Shown here: in pieces, positions 9,601 to 17,344 of the stretch
Layout: the number at the start of each line of letters is the position of its first letter
Position numbering within the stretch: the first letter of the stretch is position 1
NCBI GenBank assembly: GCA_016186945.1
Contig: JACPKR010000053.1
Location: 89,518-153,517 of the forward strand
DNA: 64,000 nt
Source of the DNA: Deltaproteobacteria bacterium
GTDB taxonomy: Bacteria; Bdellovibrionota_B; Oligoflexia; Oligoflexales; Bog-1112
Direction of reading: 5' to 3'
Notes under the pieces: generated by a model
The model's database searches: none
What the model saw: the letters and a program-made list of their open reading frames with translations, nothing else
What the model was told of the DNA's origin: nothing
Program-made: the position numbers and the translations under genes

Positions 9601-9776
9601 AGATCGGTGAGGCCCGGTGCCAAGAAGAAAACTGGTCCGTCGGGCACTTGCTCGGCTAAGGATGCTGAACTCACCTGCTCGGTGGACATAAGGGCTTTAA
9701 ATGATCTCACTTCCGGAGTCATCTCCCTGCAGGACGTTAAGAGAATCATTACAATGAGCCTAACTTCTGCTTTCAA
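6669..9776 (-). CDS. Ulp1-like (CE-clan) cysteine protease lipoprotein, candidate effector
   Basis: A 1,035-residue protein. I choose the TTG at 9776, preceded by GGGAG, because it gives a clean lipoprotein signal (MKAEVRLIVMILLTSC, Cys16); the frame is open to a TTG at 9848. A Pro/Ala-rich region (about 105-150) precedes a CE-clan peptidase-like domain with His330 in IPGHEMMLIV, Asp347 in ELYDPSG and Cys408 in LQCGIHSCSFMERRM. His and Asp are 17 apart, as in Ulp1. The usual Gln about six residues before Cys is not obvious. Long coiled-coil stretches (about 600-940) and a C-terminal membrane segment (about 955-985) follow. This clan includes SUMO/ubiquitin-type proteases; the substrate here is unknown. 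Confidence 0.6.
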   Translation of the reverse strand: MKAEVRLIVMILLTSCREMTPEVRSFKALMSTEQVSSASLAEQVPDGPVFFLAPGLTDLEVTIEAYKRNLRLCSSYDAREAGRFLVYALDEFEIQYKFVDTAEIIPAAEPASTEGLLLAAAPPVTQAPAPAPAPASEQEVRGAEPEPVATRRFSSPRDPRTQWVVDQLGQSARTGKPGGLQALYPGPEASVTGAEVSELLSKAKGREVKLVAVKMQIEGVDRLVFVPSRVASGFGQYVSGAGEGTAISQALLGELQGQGRASDWDLVPVLRYQTIQGGLELPFARVPSPSGGQTTRDVYAELLGKEFSSRLETALGAKNFVAIPLTIPGHEMMLIVDKQKGNIELYDPSGFYRYGTTERLGASTQHPWADAVIDEVRRVTGFEKVTNVITEDFQRVGSGTKYKSDLQCGIHSCSFMERRMRGETYESISDIARKPDIIEVRERYRTLIEEKGLTRSALEFYGLKRNAQGELTFETRADVGNFSIDFFGSETSLLGADEEGRSFEARVSAELRSVSIDDFPNRVASLYESHLKRALVSDTINDWLRFQDKVFETNLFRDYDRHPSLAGLSREDVIYSALRQENFQVPRHMKDRLSPEETGRLQDALTQIKTTLESGNIEKLDAEIGDLLDKYERGVDPDSKPLAAVDEPDLVAKTGQIEAELKGVDTQIQAIRNMLGLPDEKGMRFVEERARVATTVPESAAGPADEFFRTARQGLTVASVTTDKLPTVSELPSPKKGRFSRFIDRLRKPGSKLSASQKRGLELDLERAQTAKSGLEAERGRLDGMARSQRIREQYESRIEEVRTKRQALFESFQEQLGSTFKLRQSLEETVSLRLWEQAKAAEVISRNWDLVKEAMVKKTSIDAVLSEKLIPLDAPDSVVLRNTFETRRADVEAIHTEVEGHRANAESYMDLLKRQRAGAVTERPDYLDDFKRPIPSDMPETDMREKTKGPTEMEAEGGGRWKGVVVGGIGILAVLGVSAVIASQAQLAVEEDQGVVTCFEFNKKKLWFEIEQLAQREHEAYVLGFALWNRLQSQ

Positions 9777-9868
9777 TAACTTGCTCCCGATAAAGCCTAA
9801 TCCTTGCCTTATATCGGCAAAGAAAATTTTTTTTTTAGTTTTTTTCAACTCAAGCCGATAGGTTGGGC

Positions 9869-11248
9869 ATGATTTGGAAACGTAAGAAGAAATTGCAAGG
9901 CCTACATCTTATCCTGTCGGTATTTGTCGGAGTCGCAGCTTGCCGACCCGCGGCTAAAGAGCAAGGGCTTGAGGCAGCCAAAGGGAGTGATTTTAAGATT
10001 GGGGTCATGTTCTTCAACGGTAACCGTGATTCCAGAAGTGTCCATGCTATCAACATGGCTATTGAGGATGTCAACGCGGCAGGTATCTTTACGCGAAAGT
10101 GGGTCGCTGATTTCAACTTTTACGATACTCGTACAGATCGAATGAAACTGGCGAACACCATGATCAATGAGCACAGGGTGGATCTTGTGGTCAGTCAGTG
10201 GTCGTCGACGGCCTTGCATGTGCTGCAATTCACGAATAGAAGCAACCCTCATCTCGTTCAGTGCAGTGCTGATTCGACCAACACTTACATCAACGATCCG
10301 ACTATACAAGACAGTGAGGACCTCGTAATCTCCGACAAAAATGGCACCCTTTTTCGTATTGTCGCAAACGACAGAAAACAGACGAATGTGATTTGGGAGC
10401 AAGTTCGTGAGAAGGAAAAATTTGCGATCATCTACATTAACGACATTTACGGAGCGTCTCTGAAAGATGAGTTAACACGAAAATATGCTGAAGCGGTAAA
10501 GTCAAATTTTCCCACAGAGGCTCTCCTCTCCTATCCTGCAAGTGATTTTGTCTTGTCGCAAATCACTGACCGTTTGGATGCTCTTATTGCAAAGAGTTTA
10601 GAAGGAACGATCAACACTCTTATTCTTGCGGGTATGTCTTATGATGGATCCCATATTTTACAGTATTTGACGGAAAGTCCCTCTCCTTTTCGTGGGCACA
10701 TCATCTTGTCTGATGGCATGATTGAGACGAATACCTTCTCACCGCTTTCCGAAGCTTTCGATGTTTGGCTCAAAACGGAAGGGAACAGCTTGACGGGAGT
10801 TTCTCCAGAGATGGATGTTGGGGAGAATAATGAAGCATGGAACCGTAGACTGAAAGAGAGGACTAAATTATTTGACACATACGCGCCTGGTGCGGCTTCA
10901 TGCGTCTACCTTGTGGCACTAGCCCTTCTTTCGGCTCCTAAGGATGAGGAACTCAGTCCGGACGCTGCAAAAATTGGTTTTCAGAATTTCCTTACCAAAA
11001 ACGTCTCCTCCCAGAGAGACTCATATTTTGCGGTCGCACCAACAGTTCAGGCTTTGAAGGAGGCTAAGGAGATGGCAGCACGGGGAAAGAAACTTCTACT
11101 GAATGGCCCGTCAGGGGAAATTGTTTTTGATGATGACGGTGACAGACTGCATCAAAGGTATGAGAAACTTTCCATCCACTACAACGACGGATCCTTCTCC
11201 TTTGAAAAAGATACTGAGTGTGACGGTGACAGCGGAATGTGTGAATAA
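9869..11248 (+). CDS. Periplasmic binding protein type 1 (branched-chain amino acid ABC receptor-like) lipoprotein
   Basis: A lipoprotein signal ends at VFVGVAAC, followed by a type 1 periplasmic binding fold (FKIGVMFFNGNRDSRSV, DLVVSQWSSTALHVLQF, FAIIYINDIYGASLKDEL), as in Leu/Ile/Val-binding and amide receptors. The ATG at 9869 is preferred over the in-frame TTG six bases earlier because it follows AGGTTGGG. No permease or ATPase gene is nearby, so it may act as a stand-alone sensor or serve a transporter elsewhere. It is divergent from the Ulp1-like gene and ends 1 base from the convergent immunity gene. The acidic C-terminus contains a Cys pair (ECDGDSGMCE). Confidence 0.75.
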   Translation: MIWKRKKKLQGLHLILSVFVGVAACRPAAKEQGLEAAKGSDFKIGVMFFNGNRDSRSVHAINMAIEDVNAAGIFTRKWVADFNFYDTRTDRMKLANTMINEHRVDLVVSQWSSTALHVLQFTNRSNPHLVQCSADSTNTYINDPTIQDSEDLVISDKNGTLFRIVANDRKQTNVIWEQVREKEKFAIIYINDIYGASLKDELTRKYAEAVKSNFPTEALLSYPASDFVLSQITDRLDALIAKSLEGTINTLILAGMSYDGSHILQYLTESPSPFRGHIILSDGMIETNTFSPLSEAFDVWLKTEGNSLTGVSPEMDVGENNEAWNRRLKERTKLFDTYAPGAASCVYLVALALLSAPKDEELSPDAAKIGFQNFLTKNVSSQRDSYFAVAPTVQALKEAKEMAARGKKLLLNGPSGEIVFDDDGDRLHQRYEKLSIHYNDGSFSFEKDTECDGDSGMCE

Positions 11249-11249
11249 C

Positions 11250-11795
11250 TTAGGGCTTCATCTCTTTGGTCTGAGCGATAAGTTTCCTCAAATTACGAAC
11301 ACAAAAATGCTCATCGAAGAGAGGATTGATTTCGATCAATTCCTGAATCAACTTCGAAGTCTTTTCCCAAACTTCGCGTTTAAAATCAAAAAATGAAACG
11401 GGGGACGGCGCCTGATTTAACCGTTTGAACTGCGCAGGTTTCTTATCCAAACTAAGCTTGTTAGATTGCGTCTCAATTTCAGAAACGGTAATGAGGTCAT
11501 CCTTCTTTTCAAAAGAAAGCCATATCGAGCTGGTTTCAATATCGGAGATGGCAGCGAACGCCTTGCCTTCATTTAGAATTCGGATTACCTCAAGAAACTG
11601 TTCAAACCAGGTTATCAGACTAAAGAGACCTGTTTCATTTGGAGCTAACGGCCGATCGTGGCAAAATCCATATTCCCAATCATTGATTTTCACAAAAAAG
11701 TAGCCCTCAATATCGGTCACCTCTTCTTCAAGTGTAGAAAGGGGACTAAAGCTCAAGTCAGAGGGCCGATCCGTGATACGAAAGTCAATTTTCAT
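11250..11795 (-). CDS. Probable immunity protein for the adjacent toxin
   Basis: A 181-residue protein without a signal peptide or membrane segment, so cytoplasmic, unlike the exported proteins around it. I do not recognise the family. It is acidic and Trp/Phe-rich in its first half (FFVKINDWEYGFCHD, LFSLITWFEQFLEVIRIL), a composition common in single-domain immunity proteins. It is the last gene of the operon, 9 bases after a gene whose C-terminus looks like a polymorphic toxin domain, the position where immunity genes lie. The role is inferred from position, size and localisation. Confidence 0.55.
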   Translation of the reverse strand: MKIDFRITDRPSDLSFSPLSTLEEEVTDIEGYFFVKINDWEYGFCHDRPLAPNETGLFSLITWFEQFLEVIRILNEGKAFAAISDIETSSIWLSFEKKDDLITVSEIETQSNKLSLDKKPAQFKRLNQAPSPVSFFDFKREVWEKTSKLIQELIEINPLFDEHFCVRNLRKLIAQTKEMKP

Positions 11796-11804
11796 ATGAT
11801 ACCA

Positions 11805-13295
11805 TTAGGGGGAAAAGTCTGCCAATCCATAGATTCTGCTTCCATAAGCCGTCCTCAGCACCGTGTTTCCTGATTCCTGAACAGTTTTTATCGTAACCAT
11901 TTCACCAAAAACTGTTGTCACGTAAGAACCCTGCCTTACTCCATCTCGTAGTGCTCTATTGAAGGCAATTTCGGATGCTGCAACAATTTTTTCCGCACTC
12001 CATTCCTTGGGGAAGAAAGTACGTTTCCCGCTATTAATGAGTTTTTCTACTATCTCGGACCTCAAGTACGGCAGCTCTTTCCGGAAATGATCAAAACTGT
12101 GTCTATTTAATATGTGTTTGATCCTACTTTGCGAAAGCTTGACTGTAATTTTTGAGCTTTCTCGCGCGAATTCGACAATTTCCTTGCCTTTGAGTCCCAA
12201 TCTTTCTGCAGAGCGAGCGAGTTCATTTGCTCGCTTTCCTATTCTAAAAGATTTACCTGCTCTAGCAGCTATGCGTTCAAGGATTGTGATACCTTTCACA
12301 ACTTTTGAGCCTAGACCCACGGTGACGGCGTCCAGTATAGCCAGGGACCGCTCTAGCTCATCTAGAGGTTTTCCCGTGATCAGATTTTCACCTGTGATAG
12401 ATTCATAGAGCGACTTACCCCATTGCGCGGGCCACAATTGCGGGACAAAGCCTAACGCAAGATCAAGGAATTCTTTGGCGGCTGCTAGCGCGAAATGTCC
12501 TCCATCTTGGTCGTTTTCTTCAAACAACTCGTCGGCAATGAAAAGGCCATATTCGGCTTGGTTAACCAGCGAGATTTTTTCATGCACATGTGTATCGCTG
12601 CTGTCGATTTGCGTGCGGACAAATTCCTTGTAGTGATGAGTTCTATTGAGGGCCTCCCCAGCTTCTGAGTTCAATGACGTTTTGAAAGGATAGTCCTCGA
12701 AACCTCGACGCTTTTCTTCAGGAATGTCAGACATTAAGGGAAGAGCACTTTGGGCCGCTAAGATCCACTTGGCAAGGACCTCATCCTGTTTTGCCTTCAT
12801 TTGAGCGACTTGTCTCTTACTGCTATCGAGAAAGGAGCCCTGGTCACGAAGAAAACTGTCAAATCGCTCGAGGTCATTTTTAATTTCCGATTTGATTGCA
12901 GATAACTTTTCTGTCCGATGCTCAAGATAATCACTAACTGTCTTGGCAGCTTTTTTAGTCAGCACATCGCGATATTCGCGCACTTCCGATTCAGCAAGCT
13001 TTCTGCCTTCCTGATGGATCCTATTCGTTGCGTCGTGTTTGAGGAAGTTACAGCGATGTCCAGGCAGGCAAACACTATGCTCAAGGTAGCCGCTGTTGGA
13101 ACGGTCAATGCTTTCCTGTTCGCCTTCTGAATCACGGTAGGGATCAAGGTTCTGTCCCCCTAAAGATCGAGGCCATTCGACACGAGTACCAAGATCGCCA
13201 TCTATCCTGAGATCGATTTGATGAGCATGTCCACTAGGCGAAGCGACAGGGAGGAGAAAAAAGAAGCATGTGGGCAAAAGTCTCACAATGTTCAT
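11805..13295 (-). CDS. Secreted toxin with pre-toxin TG domain and C-terminal nuclease-like domain
   Basis: A 496-residue protein with a signal peptide (residues 1-24), a coiled-coil region (about 95-245), a pre-toxin TG module (about 277-337; motif YESITGENLITGKPLDELER matches the TG signature of polymorphic toxins) and a C-terminal domain from about 385. The last domain has KLSQSRIKHILNRHS (His394, His399), SEIVEKLINSG and a final beta-rich stretch ending RTAYGSRIYG. This pattern resembles BECR-fold RNases of the barnase/EndoU/colicin group, but the exact family is uncertain. The ATG overlaps the upstream stop (ATGA). The probable immunity gene follows by 9 bases. Confidence 0.65.
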   Translation of the reverse strand: MNIVRLLPTCFFFLLPVASPSGHAHQIDLRIDGDLGTRVEWPRSLGGQNLDPYRDSEGEQESIDRSNSGYLEHSVCLPGHRCNFLKHDATNRIHQEGRKLAESEVREYRDVLTKKAAKTVSDYLEHRTEKLSAIKSEIKNDLERFDSFLRDQGSFLDSSKRQVAQMKAKQDEVLAKWILAAQSALPLMSDIPEEKRRGFEDYPFKTSLNSEAGEALNRTHHYKEFVRTQIDSSDTHVHEKISLVNQAEYGLFIADELFEENDQDGGHFALAAAKEFLDLALGFVPQLWPAQWGKSLYESITGENLITGKPLDELERSLAILDAVTVGLGSKVVKGITILERIAARAGKSFRIGKRANELARSAERLGLKGKEIVEFARESSKITVKLSQSRIKHILNRHSFDHFRKELPYLRSEIVEKLINSGKRTFFPKEWSAEKIVAASEIAFNRALRDGVRQGSYVTTVFGEMVTIKTVQESGNTVLRTAYGSRIYGLADFSP

Positions 13296-14971
13296 GGTAT
13301 CTTTTCCTGTTCAAAACTGACGAGCATGGCTTCTGCTTCAGATAGCTTTTTTTCGAATACGACGACTTCCTGCTCGTTTGCAAATTCAGGTCCTGGGTAA
13401 ATTGTATTGACGAAAAGCCCTAGCGATTCGCTTATAGGTATCAAGACTACTTGTTCGAAGAATAGCTTTTGGTGTCCTCCCTCGCTATTTTCAAAAAGTC
13501 TGCGAAGTCGGACCCAAAGATTTTGCGCCCGGGCACGCACCTTAGACGCAATTTTCCAAGACGTTGTTTTTTCTTGAATTCGCTTGACTTCCTGTTGTAG
13601 GGCATGACCGATTTGCGTTTGCTCCTCCAGTTCTTGTTGAGTTAATTCCCCTTCAATGAAGAGTGCTTTTTTCTTAGCTTGGAAAAGGGAGAGTGACGAC
13701 TGCTGAGCAGACAACAATTCCGTTAGCTTCCCATTTAAATACAGGTAAGTAAGTCTGCTTCGGAGGACCCGCACGAATTCCCGAAGCTCCCCCATTTTTT
13801 TTGTAACCAGCCAATTACGATCTTCTATCCTTATACTAGTGTCCAGATCAACGCGAAACTCGTTTAGTTGGGAAAGACGCTCATTAATTTCCGCAACACT
13901 ATTTCCAACTGTTATAGTGTGGCCCATTTTCCCCCAAGCGTTACAAACAGCGGCCTTCATTTTTGCAGAGTCCATGGGGATGGAGAAAATAGAGTTGCGG
14001 GCGTCAATGGCTTCCAGAATTTGGCTCATCTGCAGTCCAAGTGTGGTTCGAAGTTCAGAATATTCAGGGGGCAATTCCAGGCCATTCTGGACGTCGTTAT
14101 GACGGCTAGCATATTCACTCGTAAAAGAAAAATGTGAACGGAGTTGCTCAAGTTGGCGTGACAACGAGTCATGACACAGTTTGTGAACACTTCTAGTCCG
14201 AACTGCGTAGTCATCCTTCAAGCTTTGTATTGTAGCGTGTTTGACCTTCTCAGGATCAGATAGAGTGGAAACAAAACGGGCCAAGTAGGTTTTGGTGTCT
14301 TCAATTCGTACGGATAGGTCATTGAGGTTACTTAGAAAATCTGCGTGGAGTCGATCAAATTCATTCAGACGTAGTTGAATGGTCACAAGGAAGGCGTTAT
14401 GAATATCTTGAAAAGCATCCCACGTTCTTCGAGCTTTATCCCGAGCTGCCTCGAGTGAGTTCACTTCTCCTCGCACTTTCTTGTATTCTTCCAGGCTTGG
14501 GTTGATTGACGGATCGTCAAAAACCTCCCCTTCTTCGATCAGAGATTTATAAAGCTCAATTTTTTCCGCACTTGTTTTTTCGGCCAATTCGTTAAGAGAG
14601 CGGTCATGCTCGAAATTCCAGCACCGGAACGCCCCCATGTACCATGTGGTCGAATATCGAGTGTTCCAATAGGCTTGGCACCGACTTCTAGCCCAGCCCG
14701 AAGTCCAAGAGTCGGGCAGACCATCACATTTTTTCCGGTTAAACTCGGAAAGGGAGGAAGGTTCCCACAGCCAGTGTGAATATTCCTCCCTCCCAGCATT
14801 GCGAGTTTTCTCGAATTCATTATCATTCTCGCACCAGAGGAGACACTGCATGAAACCGAGGACGGGAGAGTTGCCACTCCCATTGCGAGCGCAGTAGTTA
14901 CTTTCGTGAGTTATTCCGAAAACACCAGTCCCCTCCAGGAAAAACACAAAAAAGAGTACGTGTCGAAGCAT
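13292..14971 (-). CDS. Secreted coiled-coil protein with Cys/Trp-rich N-terminal region
   Basis: A 559-residue protein with a signal peptide (residues 1-19) and an unusual Cys- and Trp-rich segment (about 25-115; YCARNGSG, CLLWCEND, WTSGWARSRCQAYWNT). Long helical, coiled-coil-like stretches follow (about 125-500). I do not recognise the family. Its stop overlaps the start of the toxin gene by 4 bases, so the two are probably made together. It could be a scaffold, carrier or delivery partner for the toxin; this is inference from the operon only. Confidence 0.7.
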   Translation of the reverse strand: MLRHVLFFVFFLEGTGVFGITHESNYCARNGSGNSPVLGFMQCLLWCENDNEFEKTRNAGREEYSHWLWEPSSLSEFNRKKCDGLPDSWTSGWARSRCQAYWNTRYSTTWYMGAFRCWNFEHDRSLNELAEKTSAEKIELYKSLIEEGEVFDDPSINPSLEEYKKVRGEVNSLEAARDKARRTWDAFQDIHNAFLVTIQLRLNEFDRLHADFLSNLNDLSVRIEDTKTYLARFVSTLSDPEKVKHATIQSLKDDYAVRTRSVHKLCHDSLSRQLEQLRSHFSFTSEYASRHNDVQNGLELPPEYSELRTTLGLQMSQILEAIDARNSIFSIPMDSAKMKAAVCNAWGKMGHTITVGNSVAEINERLSQLNEFRVDLDTSIRIEDRNWLVTKKMGELREFVRVLRSRLTYLYLNGKLTELLSAQQSSLSLFQAKKKALFIEGELTQQELEEQTQIGHALQQEVKRIQEKTTSWKIASKVRARAQNLWVRLRRLFENSEGGHQKLFFEQVVLIPISESLGLFVNTIYPGPEFANEQEVVVFEKKLSEAEAMLVSFEQEKIP

Positions 14972-14986
14972 TGGAATTTCCTTACT

Positions 14987-15931
14987 TTACAAGAGGGCGC
15001 GGATTTCCTGTATGATTCCTCGAAACTCATCAAGGATTACAACCCTACTGGCCTCAAGCTCGGCAACCTTAGCGTCAAGTGCGTCTTTCAGATCGAGAAG
15101 CTCTCTCTTCCTCCTGATAGAAAGTTCTTCAAGCACCTGAGAGAGAGCTTTCACTGACTCTCCAAACTCCTGCTCAGTTGTATCCAACTGGTAAGCTGCT
15201 TCCGCCTCCAATTCGCCTAGCTGTAAAACCTCTGTTGCCACAAAATCTGTAACCACGCTATTCCCATGAGAATCGTCCGTCAGAACTTCACTGAGTCTGT
15301 TACGAATCTGCGACAAAACAGTCTCGCTGGTTTCAGAGTCGTCTTGCCCTGCTTTACTGAACAGGTTTCTCAATTCGAGAAAATGGCCCGAGGTCTGAAT
15401 GATCTGGACTTGCCCAGAAACTCGTCTTAAGAAACCAAGTTCATGCCGAATCAATCGCAAGTACGCCCTCATTTCTCTGACGTTAGGAAGAACAGTGACA
15501 GAAACGACACTAAGTTTACAGTCCCCTACAAAACTCGCACGATAAGTCGTGGTGGGATCCTGGTCGATAAGTTTCAACTCCGCTGGACCTTTTACAAACG
15601 CCGTGAGCACTTCCTCCCCGTCAGAGGAACGCACAGCAACCTGAGAGTCACCACATGAAAACACAAGCCCGTGTTTATGAGCCAAGCAAGGGAACCTGTA
15701 GACGAGAACGTACTCTGAAGTGGAAGAAACTTTGTCCCACGGTGTACCTGCAAGTCCAATCGACAATGTAACTGTTTCATCCAGTCGACATTTTACCTTG
15801 GCACCATTTGATGGAACACAAGAGAGGGAAATATTCGGGATATCCGCACGGAGTGGGCTTTGTACGGTCAGAGAAACGAAACAAAAAAGATACAATAATA
15901 GTTTTCTTTGAATTATTAATCGCCTTAACAT
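14987..15931 (-). CDS. Secreted protein: beta-rich N-terminal domain plus C-terminal coiled coil
   Basis: A 314-residue protein. The ATG at 15931 follows GAGGTAAGC, which decides the start over an in-frame codon at 16012 inside the upstream gene. Residues 1-29 are a signal peptide (LLLYLFCFVSL). Residues about 33-145 are beta-rich with Cys pairs (ISLSCVPSNGAKVKCR, LVFSCGDSQV), suggesting an Ig-like domain. Residues about 150-314 are helical, and the last 100 strongly coiled-coil. Family unknown. It sits 2 bases after its upstream neighbour in the Hint/toxin operon. Confidence 0.7.
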   Translation of the reverse strand: MLRRLIIQRKLLLYLFCFVSLTVQSPLRADIPNISLSCVPSNGAKVKCRLDETVTLSIGLAGTPWDKVSSTSEYVLVYRFPCLAHKHGLVFSCGDSQVAVRSSDGEEVLTAFVKGPAELKLIDQDPTTTYRASFVGDCKLSVVSVTVLPNVREMRAYLRLIRHELGFLRRVSGQVQIIQTSGHFLELRNLFSKAGQDDSETSETVLSQIRNRLSEVLTDDSHGNSVVTDFVATEVLQLGELEAEAAYQLDTTEQEFGESVKALSQVLEELSIRRKRELLDLKDALDAKVAELEASRVVILDEFRGIIQEIRALL

Positions 15932-15933
15932 GC

Positions 15934-16740
15934 TTACCTCGGTACGATTCCTGGGCTTTGAGAAAAAGAATGGGGGAATAAACCGAGAAGTATGGAGTTG
16001 ATCTTCTCCCATGGAAACTTTTTTCCTAAACCCAGAGCTATCCCCCGACCAAAAGAGATGATTCCTTTCCGGTCTTGAGGAAAAGAGCCTAAATTCTCGT
16101 CAAGGTTCAGAGTTGACGCTAGTTGGAGTATGAATTCAAAAGGATCGACGACTTCAACATTAGAACAAAGAGCCACGATTAGATCTTCAGCGTCCAAGGC
16201 GTCTCCTTTATAAGGTTCGCGATCTGCGGCAAGAAATTGGTTCCATACCGACATGATGGTTTGACGCAAGGGAACATCATAGCCATGAGCTGCAAGATAT
16301 CCTAAAAACCTGATACCAAAAACACGAACAAGGGCTTGGTCACCTTCAAACAACTGAACGGCCTGCTTGTGATCTGTTAGCACAACTTTCACAACTTCAA
16401 CAGCCTCGTCGTCATGCTGGATTTCAGCAAAGGCCTCCATGCTTAATGTATCTGAGTTAAATGAATCTCGTTGTTCGTAGAGAGCTTTGAAGATGCTTCT
16501 AACTTTTTTAATGTGTGCAGGCTCTGTTTTGTCGGATTTATCACCATCGTTCTCAATTGCTTTTACCAATTTCTGCCGATTTTGTTCGCCGAGCTTATTC
16601 AACACCGCTTGTGTACCAGTTGGTGTCCTCTTTACCAACTGCTGCGGGAGGACTTTCTCCTGTATTGAAAGATAAAGGAAGACGGAAAAGATCAGTAGAA
16701 GCAAAAAAAGAATAGCCCAGCGTTTTGAAATCAACGGCAT
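15934..16740 (-). CDS. Membrane-anchored helical protein of unknown function
   Basis: A 268-residue protein with one N-terminal membrane segment (residues about 8-26; ILFLLLLIFSVFLYLS) and an otherwise soluble, probably periplasmic, helical body. The repeated helices around VKVVLTDHKQAVQLF and VRVFGIRFLGYLAAHG are reminiscent of HEAT-type packing, but I cannot assign a family. It is the fourth intact gene of the operon and separated by 2-4 bases on each side, so it is co-transcribed with the Hint, subtilase-like and toxin genes. Confidence 0.7.
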   Translation of the reverse strand: MPLISKRWAILFLLLLIFSVFLYLSIQEKVLPQQLVKRTPTGTQAVLNKLGEQNRQKLVKAIENDGDKSDKTEPAHIKKVRSIFKALYEQRDSFNSDTLSMEAFAEIQHDDEAVEVVKVVLTDHKQAVQLFEGDQALVRVFGIRFLGYLAAHGYDVPLRQTIMSVWNQFLAADREPYKGDALDAEDLIVALCSNVEVVDPFEFILQLASTLNLDENLGSFPQDRKGIISFGRGIALGLGKKFPWEKINSILLGLFPHSFSQSPGIVPR

Positions 16741-16744
16741 GAAC

Positions 16745-17344
16745 TTATTGATCCCTTCCCTGAAGAAAGGTGGCCACGACTCTAAATATTGTTAACGCTG
16801 TGTTGTCTATAACATAGCATACCGATATCCCCAAATCATCGGCACCGTCAGGAAAAGTGAATTCCTTGATAGAAAACGGTTGTAGTTTTGAAGGAGAATG
16901 AAGAAAAATGACTTGGCTTTCATCCTTGGTTCGGCTAAACAATATTCCTTCTGCAAGGGCAGAACTAGGAACAGATACAACTTCTGAACGTTCCTCACCG
17001 CCTTCCTTCCAGCGTATAAGGACTCCGAAAATCTCGTTCTTTGCAAGATCAGCAACAGTTCTTATAGCAAGCCACTGGGATGCTGAGAAAAACAGATCGA
17101 TTCGCAATACTGCTTTTCCAACAATAGTTACGGGATGGGTCCGGAAAAGGCAACCTGGAAAGATATAATGGCGGAGCGGGTATGACCACCCTTCCTGGGA
17201 AGGCTCTCCTGCCAGCTGTTCCACATCCTCAGGAAAAGCAGGTCGAAACGTATAACGGATCCAGTTATCGCCTAATTCCACTTCTGCACGAACCATCCCA
17301 CTCCAGGCAATCATCAATGAGAAAAGGATCATGCATCGGCTCAT
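16745..17344 (-). CDS. Small secreted protein of unknown function
   Basis: A 199-residue protein with a signal peptide (residues 1-20, ending MVRA) and a predicted beta-rich body with several aromatic residues (LGDNWIRYTFRPAFPEDV, FFSASQWLAIRTVADL). One Cys pair (ISVCYVI and FPGCLF) could form a disulfide. Family not recognised. Its ATG overlaps the stop of the subtilase-like gene (ATGA), pointing to coupled translation and perhaps a joint role, such as an inhibitor or partner of that protein; the latter is speculation. Confidence 0.65.
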   Translation of the reverse strand: MSRCMILFSLMIAWSGMVRAEVELGDNWIRYTFRPAFPEDVEQLAGEPSQEGWSYPLRHYIFPGCLFRTHPVTIVGKAVLRIDLFFSASQWLAIRTVADLAKNEIFGVLIRWKEGGEERSEVVSVPSSALAEGILFSRTKDESQVIFLHSPSKLQPFSIKEFTFPDGADDLGISVCYVIDNTALTIFRVVATFLQGRDQ

